Positions 23,029 to 33,278 of a DNA stretch of 64,000 nucleotides are shown here, in pieces; the stretch's first letter is position 1; every line of letters starts with the position of its first letter. Source of the stretch: Tetragonia tetragonoides (Eukaryota > Streptophyta > Magnoliopsida > Caryophyllales > Aizoaceae); the NCBI GenBank assembly GCA_038025085.1, contig CM076140.1, positions 14,714,001 to 14,778,000 of the forward strand, in the 5' to 3' direction. Position numbers and translations under genes: made by a program. The notes below the pieces were generated by a model, which saw only the letters and a list, made by a program, of their open reading frames with translations, was not told the origin of the DNA and made no database searches.

Positions 23029-25956
23029 ATGGACGGGGCTTCCTCTGAAAAAACTGGTAAAAATGATCTTGCAATAAATGTGGATGATATCTTCCAAAAT
23101 CTTCAGCAACAAGCGACGCTTCTCTTTGCAAAGGAGGAAGATGTAAATAGAGTGACTGCTAATACTCGAGAAACTATGAGCAAGACATGCGAATGTGCTA
23201 ATTGGCTGGATGATGTGAAAAAAATAAAGCAAGATGTGGAGGACATAAAGGGAAAATACATGGTTGCTCGTGAACAGGGGCAGGGACTTGCAAATCTAGT
23301 CAATCTTATGAAGCTTATCGAAGAGATGATAAAGAAGACTGATGCAATAGTTCTTCTCAACGACCAGATGAAGCCTGAAACCATCCTGTCGACAGATAAC
23401 AAAAGGACTGTGGTTGAAAAGAAGTTTGGGAAAGAAATGATTGAAATTAAGACATATCATGACATTGTCGAAAAAATGTTGGGCTATTTAAACGATGATA
23501 ATATAAGGAGTATTGGAATGTGGGGGATGGCTGGAGTTGGTAAAACAACAATTATGGAAATTCTGAATGAAGAGGTTGAAAGACATGGCATGTTTGACTT
23601 TGTAATTTGGGTAACAGTCTCCAAAGTTGGAAGTGTGGGGAAAATACAACAGGCAATTGTGAAGAAGATGAAACTGAATGTTGATGGAATCAAGTGTGAT
23701 TTTCATTTGACATCTTTGATATGTAAAGCTCTTGAAAAGAAGAAATATTTGATACTTATGGATGAAATATTTTCAGAAGTTGATTTACGTGCTGTTGGAC
23801 TTCTTCAAAGTCATGTGCACGGAAAGTTGGTTGTAGCTACCAGATATAGATCTGTATGTCATTTGATGGATGTAGATGAGGATTTGAAGGTGGAAAGGAT
23901 GTGTAGAGGTGATGCTTGGAAACTGTTTCAAAAGGTTGCAGGTGAAGCAGCTGATCATCCAGTTATCAGGCCGATAGCTGAACGAATACTCAGAGAGTGT
24001 GGGGAACTACCGCAACTGATTAAGGTTGTAGCAAGGATGTTGAGAAACAACTCTAGTGAAGATGTATGGCTAAGAATATTGTCTAAGCTGCAATCACCAA
24101 CAGATCATCCTATGCAGCCCATGGAAGATGTCTTAGATATTTTCAAATTAGTTTATGACGAACTAGATGACAACCTGAAAAAGTGCTTATTGTATGGAGC
24201 ATCATTCCCAGAAGATCGAGAGATTAATCGAGACTACTTGATTGAGTGCTGGAAGGCTGAAGATTTGATTCGTAATGCTCAAATGTTTTCAAAAGCACAC
24301 CAAGAGGGACAACTTCTGCTGGAAAATTTAATAGATAGATATCTTTTTGACAGGTGTAAGGAGATGGAGTACGTCAAAATGCCAATGATATTCCGGAACA
24401 TGGCACTGAGGATTGCCGATGTTGATAATGATTGGTTTTTATTGGTAAGAGCTCAGGATAGCCTAGGATACCCTCCAGAGGAACAGTGGAGACGCGCTAG
24501 GGTGATTTCTTTGATGGGCAGTGACTTGCATTGTTTACCTGCAAGGCCTGAAAACTGTCTTGTCTCAACATTGTTTCTCCAGAAGAATGAATTGCTGACT
24601 AAAATTCCACCGTCTTTCTTTGATTTTATGACATGTCTCAAAGTTCTCAACTTATGTGGTACAGGGATCAGGTCTCTGCCAGAATCTATATCCAATTTAA
24701 CCACCTTGAGGGGGCTTTATCTCAATGACTGCCGTCAACTGGCACTTCTACCTAAACAAATTGCTGAACTCAAGAATCTTGAAGTCCTAGAAATTTGTCA
24801 GACTGGGCTTCGTGGACTGCCAAGTTATGTTGGAGAATTAACTCGTCTTCAATGCCTAAAAGTTTCTTTCATGAGTTGCACATGTCGTGAAGACGATGTT
24901 GAAGCTCTTAATGTGGACATGATTCCTGCAGATGTAGTAAAGAAGCTTTCCTTACTGCAAGAATTGACCATTGATGTTGACCCTCTATATACAAGGTGGC
25001 ACAGTGTTGCACCTATCATTGCTAAGGAGGTGGCAACATTGACTATGCTGAACAGTCTTTCTTTCTACTTTCCTACCTTAGAATGTTTTGAGGCATTCAT
25101 TAGAAGCAGCATTTCTTGGAACAACAGCCTCTTTCCTCTCCTACATGATAAATTCAGATCCTTCAAATTTACTGTTGGTCCCCATGTAAATCGTCTTCGG
25201 CAGTTAGACGCTTCCAAATGCCTAGCAAAACGACATCTCAAATATTCAGGTGGTAAATGCATCCCGAACATAATGAACGACGTGCTTAGACGGGTTCGTG
25301 TGTTTGAGATGATTGGTCATGAGAGTGTTAGAAACTTGTCAGATTTTGGTGTTCATGTCATGGAATGTCTGGAAATTTGCATCATTGAAGGATGTGATAA
25401 ACTTGAAAGAATAGTGGGTGCCAATATGCTAATGACCGCTGTGTTTCCTTGGCTGAAAGAACTTCATTTGTTGAAACTTCAGCAGTTTCATTGTATTTGG
25501 GAAGGATCAGTCATGTCTCGAAGCTTTTCAAAGTTAACAGCTGTAACACTTCATGACTGTGCAAATGTGAAGAAGCTTCTCTCAGTCGGGATGACCAAGC
25601 ATCTTGAGGAGCTGCAATACTTAAGAATTGAGAAATGCTCTCAGATTACTGAAGTTATTGCTGCTGATCTTCAGCCTGGTGAGAAAGCCAATATGTCTGG
25701 TGCCCTTCCTTCCCTAAAATCACTGGAATTGGTTGAGTTGTGGAGTCTTGTCAGTATTTGCACCGATGACTTGTTGGAGTGGCCATCTCTTCAGAGAGTA
25801 GAAATCATTGCATGTGAGGTCTTGGCTGTCTTACCCTTCAATGGTAAGAATGCAGTGCAATTACAATCGATCTGCTGCAGCGAAACTTGGTGGCGATCCC
25901 TGATGGTACAGCCAGAAGTAAAGGCTCGATTGCAGAAATTTTGCTGTTTTATTTGA
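23029..25956 (+). CDS. CC-NB-ARC-LRR receptor with degenerate NB motifs
   Basis: Single-exon frame of 975 residues from ATG at 23029, an RPS5/RPS2-type NLR. Residues 1-150 form a charged coiled-coil region with a CANWLDDVKKIKQDVEDIK segment. The NB domain has an intact P-loop GMAGVGKTT (166-174) and RNBS-A FDFVIWVTVSK, but kinase-2 is LILMDEIF (241-248, DE replacing DD), GLPL has become GELPQLI, and the MHD position reads MPM (451-453). LRRs start near residue 525 with IPPSFFDFMTCLKVLNL; the equivalent segment of the WRKY-NLR (IPPSFFDNMSSLQILNL) is very similar, so the two are related. It is transcribed away from the WRKY-NLR, head to head with it. Loss of the MHD histidine and aspartate would alter nucleotide control, so it may be an autoactive or non-canonical partner. 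The frame is intact, which argues for function. Confidence 0.92.
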   Translation: MDGASSEKTGKNDLAINVDDIFQNLQQQATLLFAKEEDVNRVTANTRETMSKTCECANWLDDVKKIKQDVEDIKGKYMVAREQGQGLANLVNLMKLIEEMIKKTDAIVLLNDQMKPETILSTDNKRTVVEKKFGKEMIEIKTYHDIVEKMLGYLNDDNIRSIGMWGMAGVGKTTIMEILNEEVERHGMFDFVIWVTVSKVGSVGKIQQAIVKKMKLNVDGIKCDFHLTSLICKALEKKKYLILMDEIFSEVDLRAVGLLQSHVHGKLVVATRYRSVCHLMDVDEDLKVERMCRGDAWKLFQKVAGEAADHPVIRPIAERILRECGELPQLIKVVARMLRNNSSEDVWLRILSKLQSPTDHPMQPMEDVLDIFKLVYDELDDNLKKCLLYGASFPEDREINRDYLIECWKAEDLIRNAQMFSKAHQEGQLLLENLIDRYLFDRCKEMEYVKMPMIFRNMALRIADVDNDWFLLVRAQDSLGYPPEEQWRRARVISLMGSDLHCLPARPENCLVSTLFLQKNELLTKIPPSFFDFMTCLKVLNLCGTGIRSLPESISNLTTLRGLYLNDCRQLALLPKQIAELKNLEVLEICQTGLRGLPSYVGELTRLQCLKVSFMSCTCREDDVEALNVDMIPADVVKKLSLLQELTIDVDPLYTRWHSVAPIIAKEVATLTMLNSLSFYFPTLECFEAFIRSSISWNNSLFPLLHDKFRSFKFTVGPHVNRLRQLDASKCLAKRHLKYSGGKCIPNIMNDVLRRVRVFEMIGHESVRNLSDFGVHVMECLEICIIEGCDKLERIVGANMLMTAVFPWLKELHLLKLQQFHCIWEGSVMSRSFSKLTAVTLHDCANVKKLLSVGMTKHLEELQYLRIEKCSQITEVIAADLQPGEKANMSGALPSLKSLELVELWSLVSICTDDLLEWPSLQRVEIIACEVLAVLPFNGKNAVQLQSICCSETWWRSLMVQPEVKARLQKFCCFI

Positions 25957-26887
25957 TAATTCTTTAAGCCAGCAGATTGCAGAAGTGATATGCTGATAAA
26001 TCAGGTGATCTGTTTTCAGATGCAAGTATATTACGTTTTCTTCTCTTACCATGTCTGTTCTTTTCTTTTTTCCCCTTATTTTCTTCTCCTCCTTTTGGAA
26101 ATTAATATTTCTATGTAACCAATTTTAAGTTTAACCTTGAACTACCTGCAGCTATGACATTTGTGATGCCTGGTTTGAAACCTGCCCAAGCTATCGAGCA
26201 TGATGATCCAGAAGAATCCAGCCATCCACACAGTGTATGTTTGCTCTTTCTGCAACTTTGATTCAAATATATAATTGGCAGCAATTGAACATCTTTTATC
26301 CTATACAGTATTTTACATAAACAAGATGCAAATAAGTGTCCAAGATTTTCAATGAAAGGAATTTTTATTTTTACTTTTTCTTTTACTCAAGGTACTCTGA
26401 AATGGTGCCCGAGAATGACCCCTTATATCTTTACAAAATGTTTATAGTATCTTACTAGTCCTTTTTACCAGACCTTCTAATAACTCTGTTGCCCTTGCAC
26501 TTTCATTGTCCATTTCCCTAGGGGTTCCGTTACTAGGGAGAATATGCTCTAGGTGCCAATTTTTACTTTCTTTTCAATTTTCTTTTAGCTTTTTGATCTT
26601 GCTTTGATTTCCCCAAAGATCTTCTTTTGCATCCACATTGGCAGATAGTCTGCTCAATTTCCCTCACCTATTGGAGAAAATTCTCCTTTGGTTTCGCAGC
26701 TTTGAGAATCCCTCCTATGCCACATTACCTCCCTGACATGCTGAATGCCATATTCTCGCTGGCTCAGCATGCGAAATGATCCCCTCCTTCTAGGCATAAT
26801 GGCTCCAGGTTGCTGTGATTCCCTCCTTCAAGCCATAATGGCTCATACTTCTTTGCTTAATCATAAAGCTGCTTGCCATGAGACCAA
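25957..26887 (+). other. NLR 3' region with a possible extra exon
   Basis: Downstream of the NLR stop, bases 26152-26234 sit between acctgcag and gtatgt and read openly as MTFVMPGLKPAQAIEHDDPE and onward. This could be a 3'UTR exon or a fragment of another gene; I recognise no family. A near-repeat of 'cataatggct' occurs at about 26800 and 26836. Nothing else was identified. Confidence 0.3.
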
Positions 26888-27025
26888 CAACAACAATAAC
26901 AAAAATCACCCAGTGAATATCCCACCGAGGGCGGGGTCCGGGGAGGTCCAGGTGTACGCAGCCTTACCCCTAACTAGTCGCCTAGTAGAGAGGTTGTTTC
27001 CGAAAGACCCGCGAAAACAATTTTG
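26888..27025 (-). mobile_element. Au-like SINE (3' part)
   Basis: Read on the minus strand, the order aaacaacctctctac, ggggtaaggctgcgtaca, cctccccggaccccgc, gtgggatattcactgggt and a terminal (GTT)n matches the widespread plant Au SINE family. The tRNA-like head at higher coordinates is not clear, so the copy looks 5'-truncated or diverged. Confidence 0.75.
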
Positions 27026-28387
27026 AAATTCGAGAACAGTTGAAAATAGTCGAAAAAAGATGAATGTCAAACAAGTGAATGAAAAGAGGCATGGAAAAGC
27101 AAAGGAATGAAAATCTAGAAATAAACACAAAAAAACCAACTACAAAACTAAACATGCAAAATAATAGAAAATGGGGGGTGGGGGATGAACATTACCAAAA
27201 TGCACTAAAAAGACAAAGGCTACACACCAAACGCCAATACACAAATAATCCTCAGAGATGCCCCACACCCTCTATGTGCTTGCCATGAGACCAATCAACA
27301 TGATAAGTAACTAGAGAACTAGAGAAGGACTTAATTTAAGTTTGCCATCATATTTCGTGACAAAAATAGAATCAACGTTCATACAAAATGTACTGATATA
27401 TAAAACTATCCAATTAACCGTAAATGCCCGACGTCTGCAGCCATTTTCACCATGTTGTGGCGACTAATGGTCGTTCATCATGATCGTCATACTTATCTTG
27501 GGTAATATTGACTACTTTGTGCATGATGAACATTGCCTGTCTGCAATATTGAACTGATTGGAACATACTCAATATCTAGACAGTTTTGTCCGAGTATACC
27601 ACTGGGCCAAGATGACTTTTTCCTTACTGTTTCCAATTCCCTTGCAACTTCTTTCATGGTAGGTCTTTCTATTCCTCTTGGTTTTAGACAATGTTTGGCA
27701 AGATTAGCTACTACCATGATCTCTTCTTTACCACTTCCTTGTAAAATCATAGGATCCAAAATTTCATCCAAATTACCCTCATACATTGATGAAATGAAGT
27801 ATAGAATCAAACTTCTTTCTTCTTCTGGCGCTGTAACACGCCGAAGTGGTTGTTGTCCTGTCAAGAGCTCTACAAGGATGACTCCAAAGCTGTACACGTC
27901 ACTCTTTTCTGAGAAGTGGCTAGATCGAAAATACTCTGGATCTAGATAACCAAATGTCCCTTGTACACAAGTTGTCAGGTGAGTTTGATCTGCAGAAATT
28001 GCCTTTGATATCCCGAAATCTGAAACTTTAGCTTGAAACTTGTCATCCAAAAGTATGTTGGTGGATTTTATATCTCTATGGTAGATTGGAGTGGATGATG
28101 AAGAATGTAGATAAGCGATTGCATCAGCAGCTTCAAAAGCAATCCTAACTCGCATCTCCCATGTGAGTGAGAGCTCATTACAAGTCTTGTGGATATGTTG
28201 CAATAGAGTGCCATTCGAAACAAATTCATAAACTAGAAGAGGTACTTTGGTATCCAAGCAACAACCAAGCACCTTCACTACATTTTTGTGGTTTACTTGC
28301 GCAAAAGTATTACCTCTTTAATGAATTGCCTCCACTGATTATCATCGAATGATTTCGACTTCTTCACTGCAATAACTTGCCCATTTG

Positions 28388-28603
28388 GTTTTTTTTTTAG
28401 ATAACATGAGTGTCCAAGCTTTGCTTGACTAATCCCATGGGCCCTGAAGTTAACGACCGGTAAAACCTCCAGTGGCCCTGAGAGGACTCGAACCTGGGAC
28501 CTCTGGAATATTTCTCAGATGTCTTACCAGTTGAGCTACCCCCTCAGGGTTAAAAGGGAAGACTAAAGAGGTGCAAACCACTGAACTCCAACAAGTTTTT
28601 TTT
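28388..28603 (-). mobile_element. SINE insertion in the kinase exon, with target duplication
   Basis: A 216-base insertion relative to the intact kinase exon at about 47985-48010. It is flanked by a 12-base duplication cttgcc[c/t]atttg (28376-28387 and 28604-28615, one mismatch). On the minus strand it has a tRNA-like head (gggtagctcaactggtaaga, box A; ggttcgagtcc, box B) and ends in gttatct plus a poly-A run. About 50 extra bases precede the head. It belongs to the same family as 466-583. Confidence 0.9.
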
Positions 28604-29951
28604 CTTGCCTATTTGTTAACATTCCTTTATAAACAGTTCCCTGTCCTCCTTGACCGACCACTCGATCTCTATCGAAATTGTTTGTAGCTTTCTTTAGCTC
28701 TTTTATTGTGAAGAGTTTTGTCTTCTCAATCACCTCCTTTTCAGTTGAAGTTTGCTCTAATATTCCTTTCAAGTATTTGGCTCTAAGCCTGACTGCCTTT
28801 CTTCTCTCTTTTGTTTTGTATCGCCAGCATGACCAACAACAACAGCATGATACAAGTATTGCGAGCAAGGCTGCATTGCTCAAAATTATTGAAAATAGAT
28901 TAGTTTTCACTGTGTCATATTTTGAGTGTGGCCCTGCTCTCTTCAACTTCTTCCTGAAGTATTCAGTAAATTTCAGTTCAGTATAAAGTTTACTTCAGTA
29001 AATTTCAGTTTAATTTTCGTTTTGCGCTAATAATTTAGGAAAAAGAAGGTGAAGAGAACAGAGCTTGAAGTGTTCAATAATAAATATAGTGGACATAGAT
29101 ATGGGCATATGGTTGATTGAAAAATTCTCTAATATGAGACAACAGATTAATATGAAATGTAAGAAAGCTGGTTCATTAGCTCTTGAATAAAGTTTTTTTC
29201 CTCTAAAACTGAGAAATCTCACCTAGAAGATCAAGATCCAGCACGCAATAAAAAGAGAAGTGAATGCTGTCGCGAATTGGTTAGTTAGATGTAGTTTTGA
29301 ATGGAATAAGGAAAAATTGTGAGTTTCATGCCATCTTCCAAGACTGTGTTTGCAAAGCCTATGATGCACAAAAGCGATGCTCTCTAAGAAGATACGGAGT
29401 AAGGTATAACTTGTACCCCTTCTAGTAGGTGCGAAGTTATTTATGTGGTTGGTAATTCCAAAGCCGCCAGTTGTACTTTTATTCTCTATTCTGGTTAATA
29501 AAAATCACTTTTCTTATTGGCCAAAAAATAAAGAGCCTAGGATCATTGTACTTTTGGGGCGATTTAATTACCAACTTCCCTCTCACCAAAAAATGTAAAA
29601 TTTCATTTTTTTTTATTGAAAAAAAATACTTGAAATAACTATTCCAAGAAAAGCTCAAATGAATCTATTTAAAACCTCATTTCCTATTGTTTTTATTTAG
29701 ACTCCGTTTGATTAACTTGGAAAAAACTAAACTGAATTGAATTGAAATGAAATGAACTGAACTGAACTGAATTGATTTATTTAACTTCACCGTTAACCGT
29801 TTAAAATTCGTCCAAACATATTCAATATTGGACTCATTTGAAAGTATGTTTTCAGATCTTTCCGATGACATAGTTATCATCATTAATTTATTTCGGAATA
29901 AAAAATTATCTGAGTGATAAAGTTACACATGGACTGAATTAGACTGAGAGA

Positions 29952-30199
29952 GTGCGTTCTTTAGAGCTAAACATAACAGAGTTGAACTGAACTAAAATCA
30001 ACATCACTAAACTGGACACCACTGAACTGAATTTGACATCACTAAACTGAATTGCATAACTTGATATGTGAGACAAAAAAAATATATTTCTGAACTCAGC
30101 ACCAATGGACTGAACTGAACATCATTGAACTGGATTTGAATCCACTGAATTGACATCTGAACTGAACTGAATTGCCCGTGTCAACTCTAAAAAACGCAC
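29952..30199. mobile_element. ACTGA-rich MITE, copy 1
   Basis: Ends gtgcgttctttag and ctctaaaaaacgcac form an inverted repeat. The interior is built of degenerate 'actgaactgaa' pentamer units and shares long stretches (acttgatatgtgagac) with the next element at 30345-30633. Similar ACTGA repeats without such ends occur at 29720-29775. No coding capacity. The target duplication is unclear. Confidence 0.6.
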
Positions 30200-30344
30200 C
30201 CTGAACGGAACTGAATTTAAGTAGAATTAAGTTGAACCAAACTGAGCCCTAGAGTCTAGTCCACCACCATCATAACCGAATGAAAGAGTACATGATTTGT
30301 AGATAGGACTAGACGTTGTAAATTTGTGCAGCTAGGTTACTTCA

Positions 30345-30633
30345 GGTGTGTTCTTTAGGGCTTAACTTATCTGATCTGAAATGAACTGAAAGGAATTCAA
30401 CACCATTAAACTGAAATGACACTACATCATTGAATTGGACACCATTGAATTGAATTGTACACCACTTGATATGTGAGACGAAAAGTATGTTTCTAAACTG
30501 AACTCTACTGAACTAAACTGAGCATCATTGAACTGAATTGAAAATCACTAAACTGACACAAGATCATCCTTGAACTGAATTGAACTGAACTGAACTGAAC
30601 TGAATTGACCCTTGATCGCTTAAAGAACACACC
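30345..30633. mobile_element. ACTGA-rich MITE, copy 2
   Basis: Terminal inverted repeats ggtgtgttctttag and taaagaacacacc bound a second ACTGA-unit element in the same orientation as copy 1, 145 bases away. The right end is partly duplicated (taaagaacacaccc again at 30651-30664). Ends of this type are seen in hAT MITEs, but I could not confirm an 8-bp duplication. Confidence 0.6.
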
Positions 30634-31306
30634 CTTTATCGCTTTATCGCTAAAGAACACACCCTTTTTTCGCTTTACTGCACTTTCATTACTTTACCAT
30701 TTTAGCAGCAAAACAAAGAGTAATTATTTTACAGCTTAATTTGCTTAAAGCATTGCATCAAGTTTGAAAATTTCCCATTTATATATACACGTCATTCACC
30801 AGTGCAGCGAACAATCACAATAGCTAGTACAACGAACAAAATAGATCAATAAGGTTAACTTTACGTTGAAGAACATATATCATGATCGAATAGGCTGGTC
30901 AAAGCACAGAAAAAATATATGTTAGGCCGGAGTTGTATAAGAGAAAATGGTTTCAATTGATTTTTATGGTATGCATTACTAAATGTGCAAGTAATTTTAA
31001 GTTGATATATATAAGGAGTGAATCCATCCAATTCGGATATGCTGTCATATTATATGTACCATTCCCTATCCTAATCACATCTTCGTCGTTCACTCGTTTG
31101 TGATTTTGTATGTATTCCAATTTAATAATTGATTATGTTTATAAGTGACGTGTCAAATATATAAGGGAGTCGATAGGAGATCACACATAAAATAGGACAG
31201 ATGATTGTATCCTTAGTGGAATCAGAAGGTTTAGAAATGTTTTACGGTGTTTTAAAAAGGTCAAGATGTATGCATATCCTCCCAATACCATACTACATTA
31301 AATTAA

Positions 31307-31599
31307 GGGGCTATTTGGTTGGGGATAATGATTAAAGGGGTAATGGAATGAATTTTTAGGCTAAAATAGTAAGGTGAAGTGGTGATGAACGTAATGATTA
31401 ATAGGAGGTAATGGAGAAAATGAAAAAAAATGAGGGAATATCATTACCCTACTAGGAGGTGGTGGGTTTCTATTATCCCTTAAAATGGGAGTAATCATTA
31501 TCCTCCTCCTTACAAAATCTAACCACCACTACCTCACATATCTCCCATTTTAGCCTATAAATTTATTCCCTTAATCATTACCCCCAACCAAACGGCCCC
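31307..31599. mobile_element. Tourist-like (PIF/Harbinger) MITE
   Basis: About 30 bases of near-perfect terminal inverted repeat (ggggctatttggttgggg at left, ccccaaccaaacggcccc at right), flanked by a 3-bp TAA duplication (31304-31306 and 31600-31602). 293 bases, no gene. It lies in the intron of WAK-like copy A. Confidence 0.9.
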
Positions 31600-33004
31600 T
31601 AACATTATTGTATTATTATTGTCATCAATACAACAAATTAATTTAGCATTGGGCCTAACTTCTAGAAATTTAACTTTCCCCCTGTCACATTCCTCATTCC
31701 TTCCTCTACTCCTCCAGTTTGAGCTTCTATCACCCTCAGAAATCAGAATACCGCTATTTTTCATATATATATTTTTTTTTTTGGTCCAAGGAAGGCATAG
31801 AGGTTAGTACAATAAATTTATATACAACGGGAAAGGAGAATTGAAACTAGGACCTAATATACCGCTAATCTAATTTAATCTCAGAAAATGCACAGCTTTG
31901 ACACACAACTCTAGTCCAACTTAGCAGAACACATAATTTTCCAAGTTTCCCCATCAACTTCTAATTTATTCACTAATTATGAATATCAACTATGTGAGTG
32001 AACTGAACAAGTTCAGACCTATGTATATTATACTCGCAAAATAGTTTCTGTAGATAGAGAATTTACCCACGATTTTTATTAGCTGCTGGCCAGGATCATC
32101 AATATACCAGTCAAGCACAAGGGGAACAACCAAGGAATGAGGAACCACCACAGCTACGGTAGCATTAGAATTCAGAAAGTCTACGTACTTGACAGAAAAC
32201 CATATCTACAACTTCCTTTGCTCGCACTCAAGCCTATGCTGAATCTTTTCACTCTGCTGCTTCTGATGAAATCTGATTTGCAGCAATAGTAGCCATTGCA
32301 TCTCATGTCTACAGATGTCCCGGAAACCCGATCACAAACCGAGGTGCAGCCACTGACTTTTCCTCCAGTGTCGTTGTACAGTGAGGCGAATCCATCGCAA
32401 CCAACCGATACAAACACATTATAAATAGAGCCACCGAAGTTAAAAGGAGAGTCGCTCAAGTCTAGGCTGCTCCACCGAACTTCATTTGGTGTCGTATTAT
32501 TATTACTACTACTACTATGACTAATACTATGACAATGATCACCACAAGACTTAACTATTGGGGAGTTTATGATCATCATTCCGTAACTGTGAGAAAACAA
32601 GGGAGTCTCAAGTAGCTCTAAGTTGAATTTGGTGAGAATTGGCTTTGGTTTTGTTGTTGATGTGTTACAAGTAAGGGCGAAATTTTCGTCCTTTGAGCAT
32701 TTAGGACCAATCCCAAATGGAAACTTGATTATCACATCACCACACGGTTTGGACAATCTTTGTTCTTCCCATGAGCATCCACAAAAGGTGGTGATGCTTG
32801 TTTAAGCAGTATTAGTAAGATTGCCATTAACACCACCGAAAAACAAGAAAGGTTAATACTGATAATTAATGACCCAAAATGTTATATTGCTTAATACTCA
32901 ATATCAGTTATGGAATCAGTGATTTCGAAACCAAAACCGGACTAAAGATCCAATTAGTTATGACTTAGGAGTATTAGGTATATGCTCATAGACGTTTCTT
33001 TTTT

Positions 33005-33130
33005 TTGTTTACGATCAAGGGTATCCACCGTCGATCACAATGACTATTTTCCCGCGCTGGCTTGTAAGCACCTCAAAAAGTGGGACAACTGACCAATAAC
33101 CACCAAGGAAATAGTCAATCCAAACTTAAA
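33005..33130 (-). mobile_element. SINE/LINE-like 3' end
   Basis: On the minus strand this reads cttacaagccagcgcggg, then gtgatcgacggtggata, then ccttgatcgt and an A-rich tail. The same order with a poly-A tail occurs on the plus strand at 7525-7599. A shared 3' end next to a homopolymer indicates a retroposon family. The element's 5' limit is unknown. Confidence 0.5.
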
Positions 33131-33278
33131 TTGCACTCCTAAATTAATGTCTCAAACCCCGATCTTTATCTTTTTCTTCCAAAAGAAAAGTCCTATGCTT
33201 TGACAAACTTTCCTCATCCTCAGCATCAACATCCAATATTTTATAGAGTACTACGAATATCTAGCAATTACCACATAA

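Larger units (their letters stand above)
27493..32860 (-). pseudogene. Wall-associated-kinase-like pseudogene, copy A
   Basis: A receptor-kinase relic in two parts. The ectodomain exon (about 32860-32090) has a GUB_WAK galacturonan-binding domain (CGDVIIKFPFGIGPKCSKDE). The transmembrane and kinase exon (about 28960-27493) has [32 protein letters not shown] and GTFGYLDPEYF. Compared with copies B and C, damage includes a lost start codon, a 1-base deletion before the first Cys-Gly (near 32747), a 2-base insertion producing a TAG near 32188, a 1-base deletion with a TAA near 28303 (LLSQVNH becomes LLRK-stop) and a SINE at 28388-28603 between the glycine loop and the catalytic lysine. No EGF exon was found. 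It cannot make a working kinase. The intron (about 28980-32090) holds two ACTGA-rich MITEs and a Tourist element. Confidence 0.88.

Noticed and set aside
28563..28946. A separate small kinase-like gene ending in [12 protein letters not shown]
   Set aside because: The last residues come from the SINE. It is the N-terminal half of the broken WAK-like kinase exon, not a gene of its own.
32181..32756. Start of WAK-like copy A at MSKPCGDV
   Set aside because: This ATG appears only because a 1-base deletion joined two frames. The true signal peptide lies upstream in another frame.
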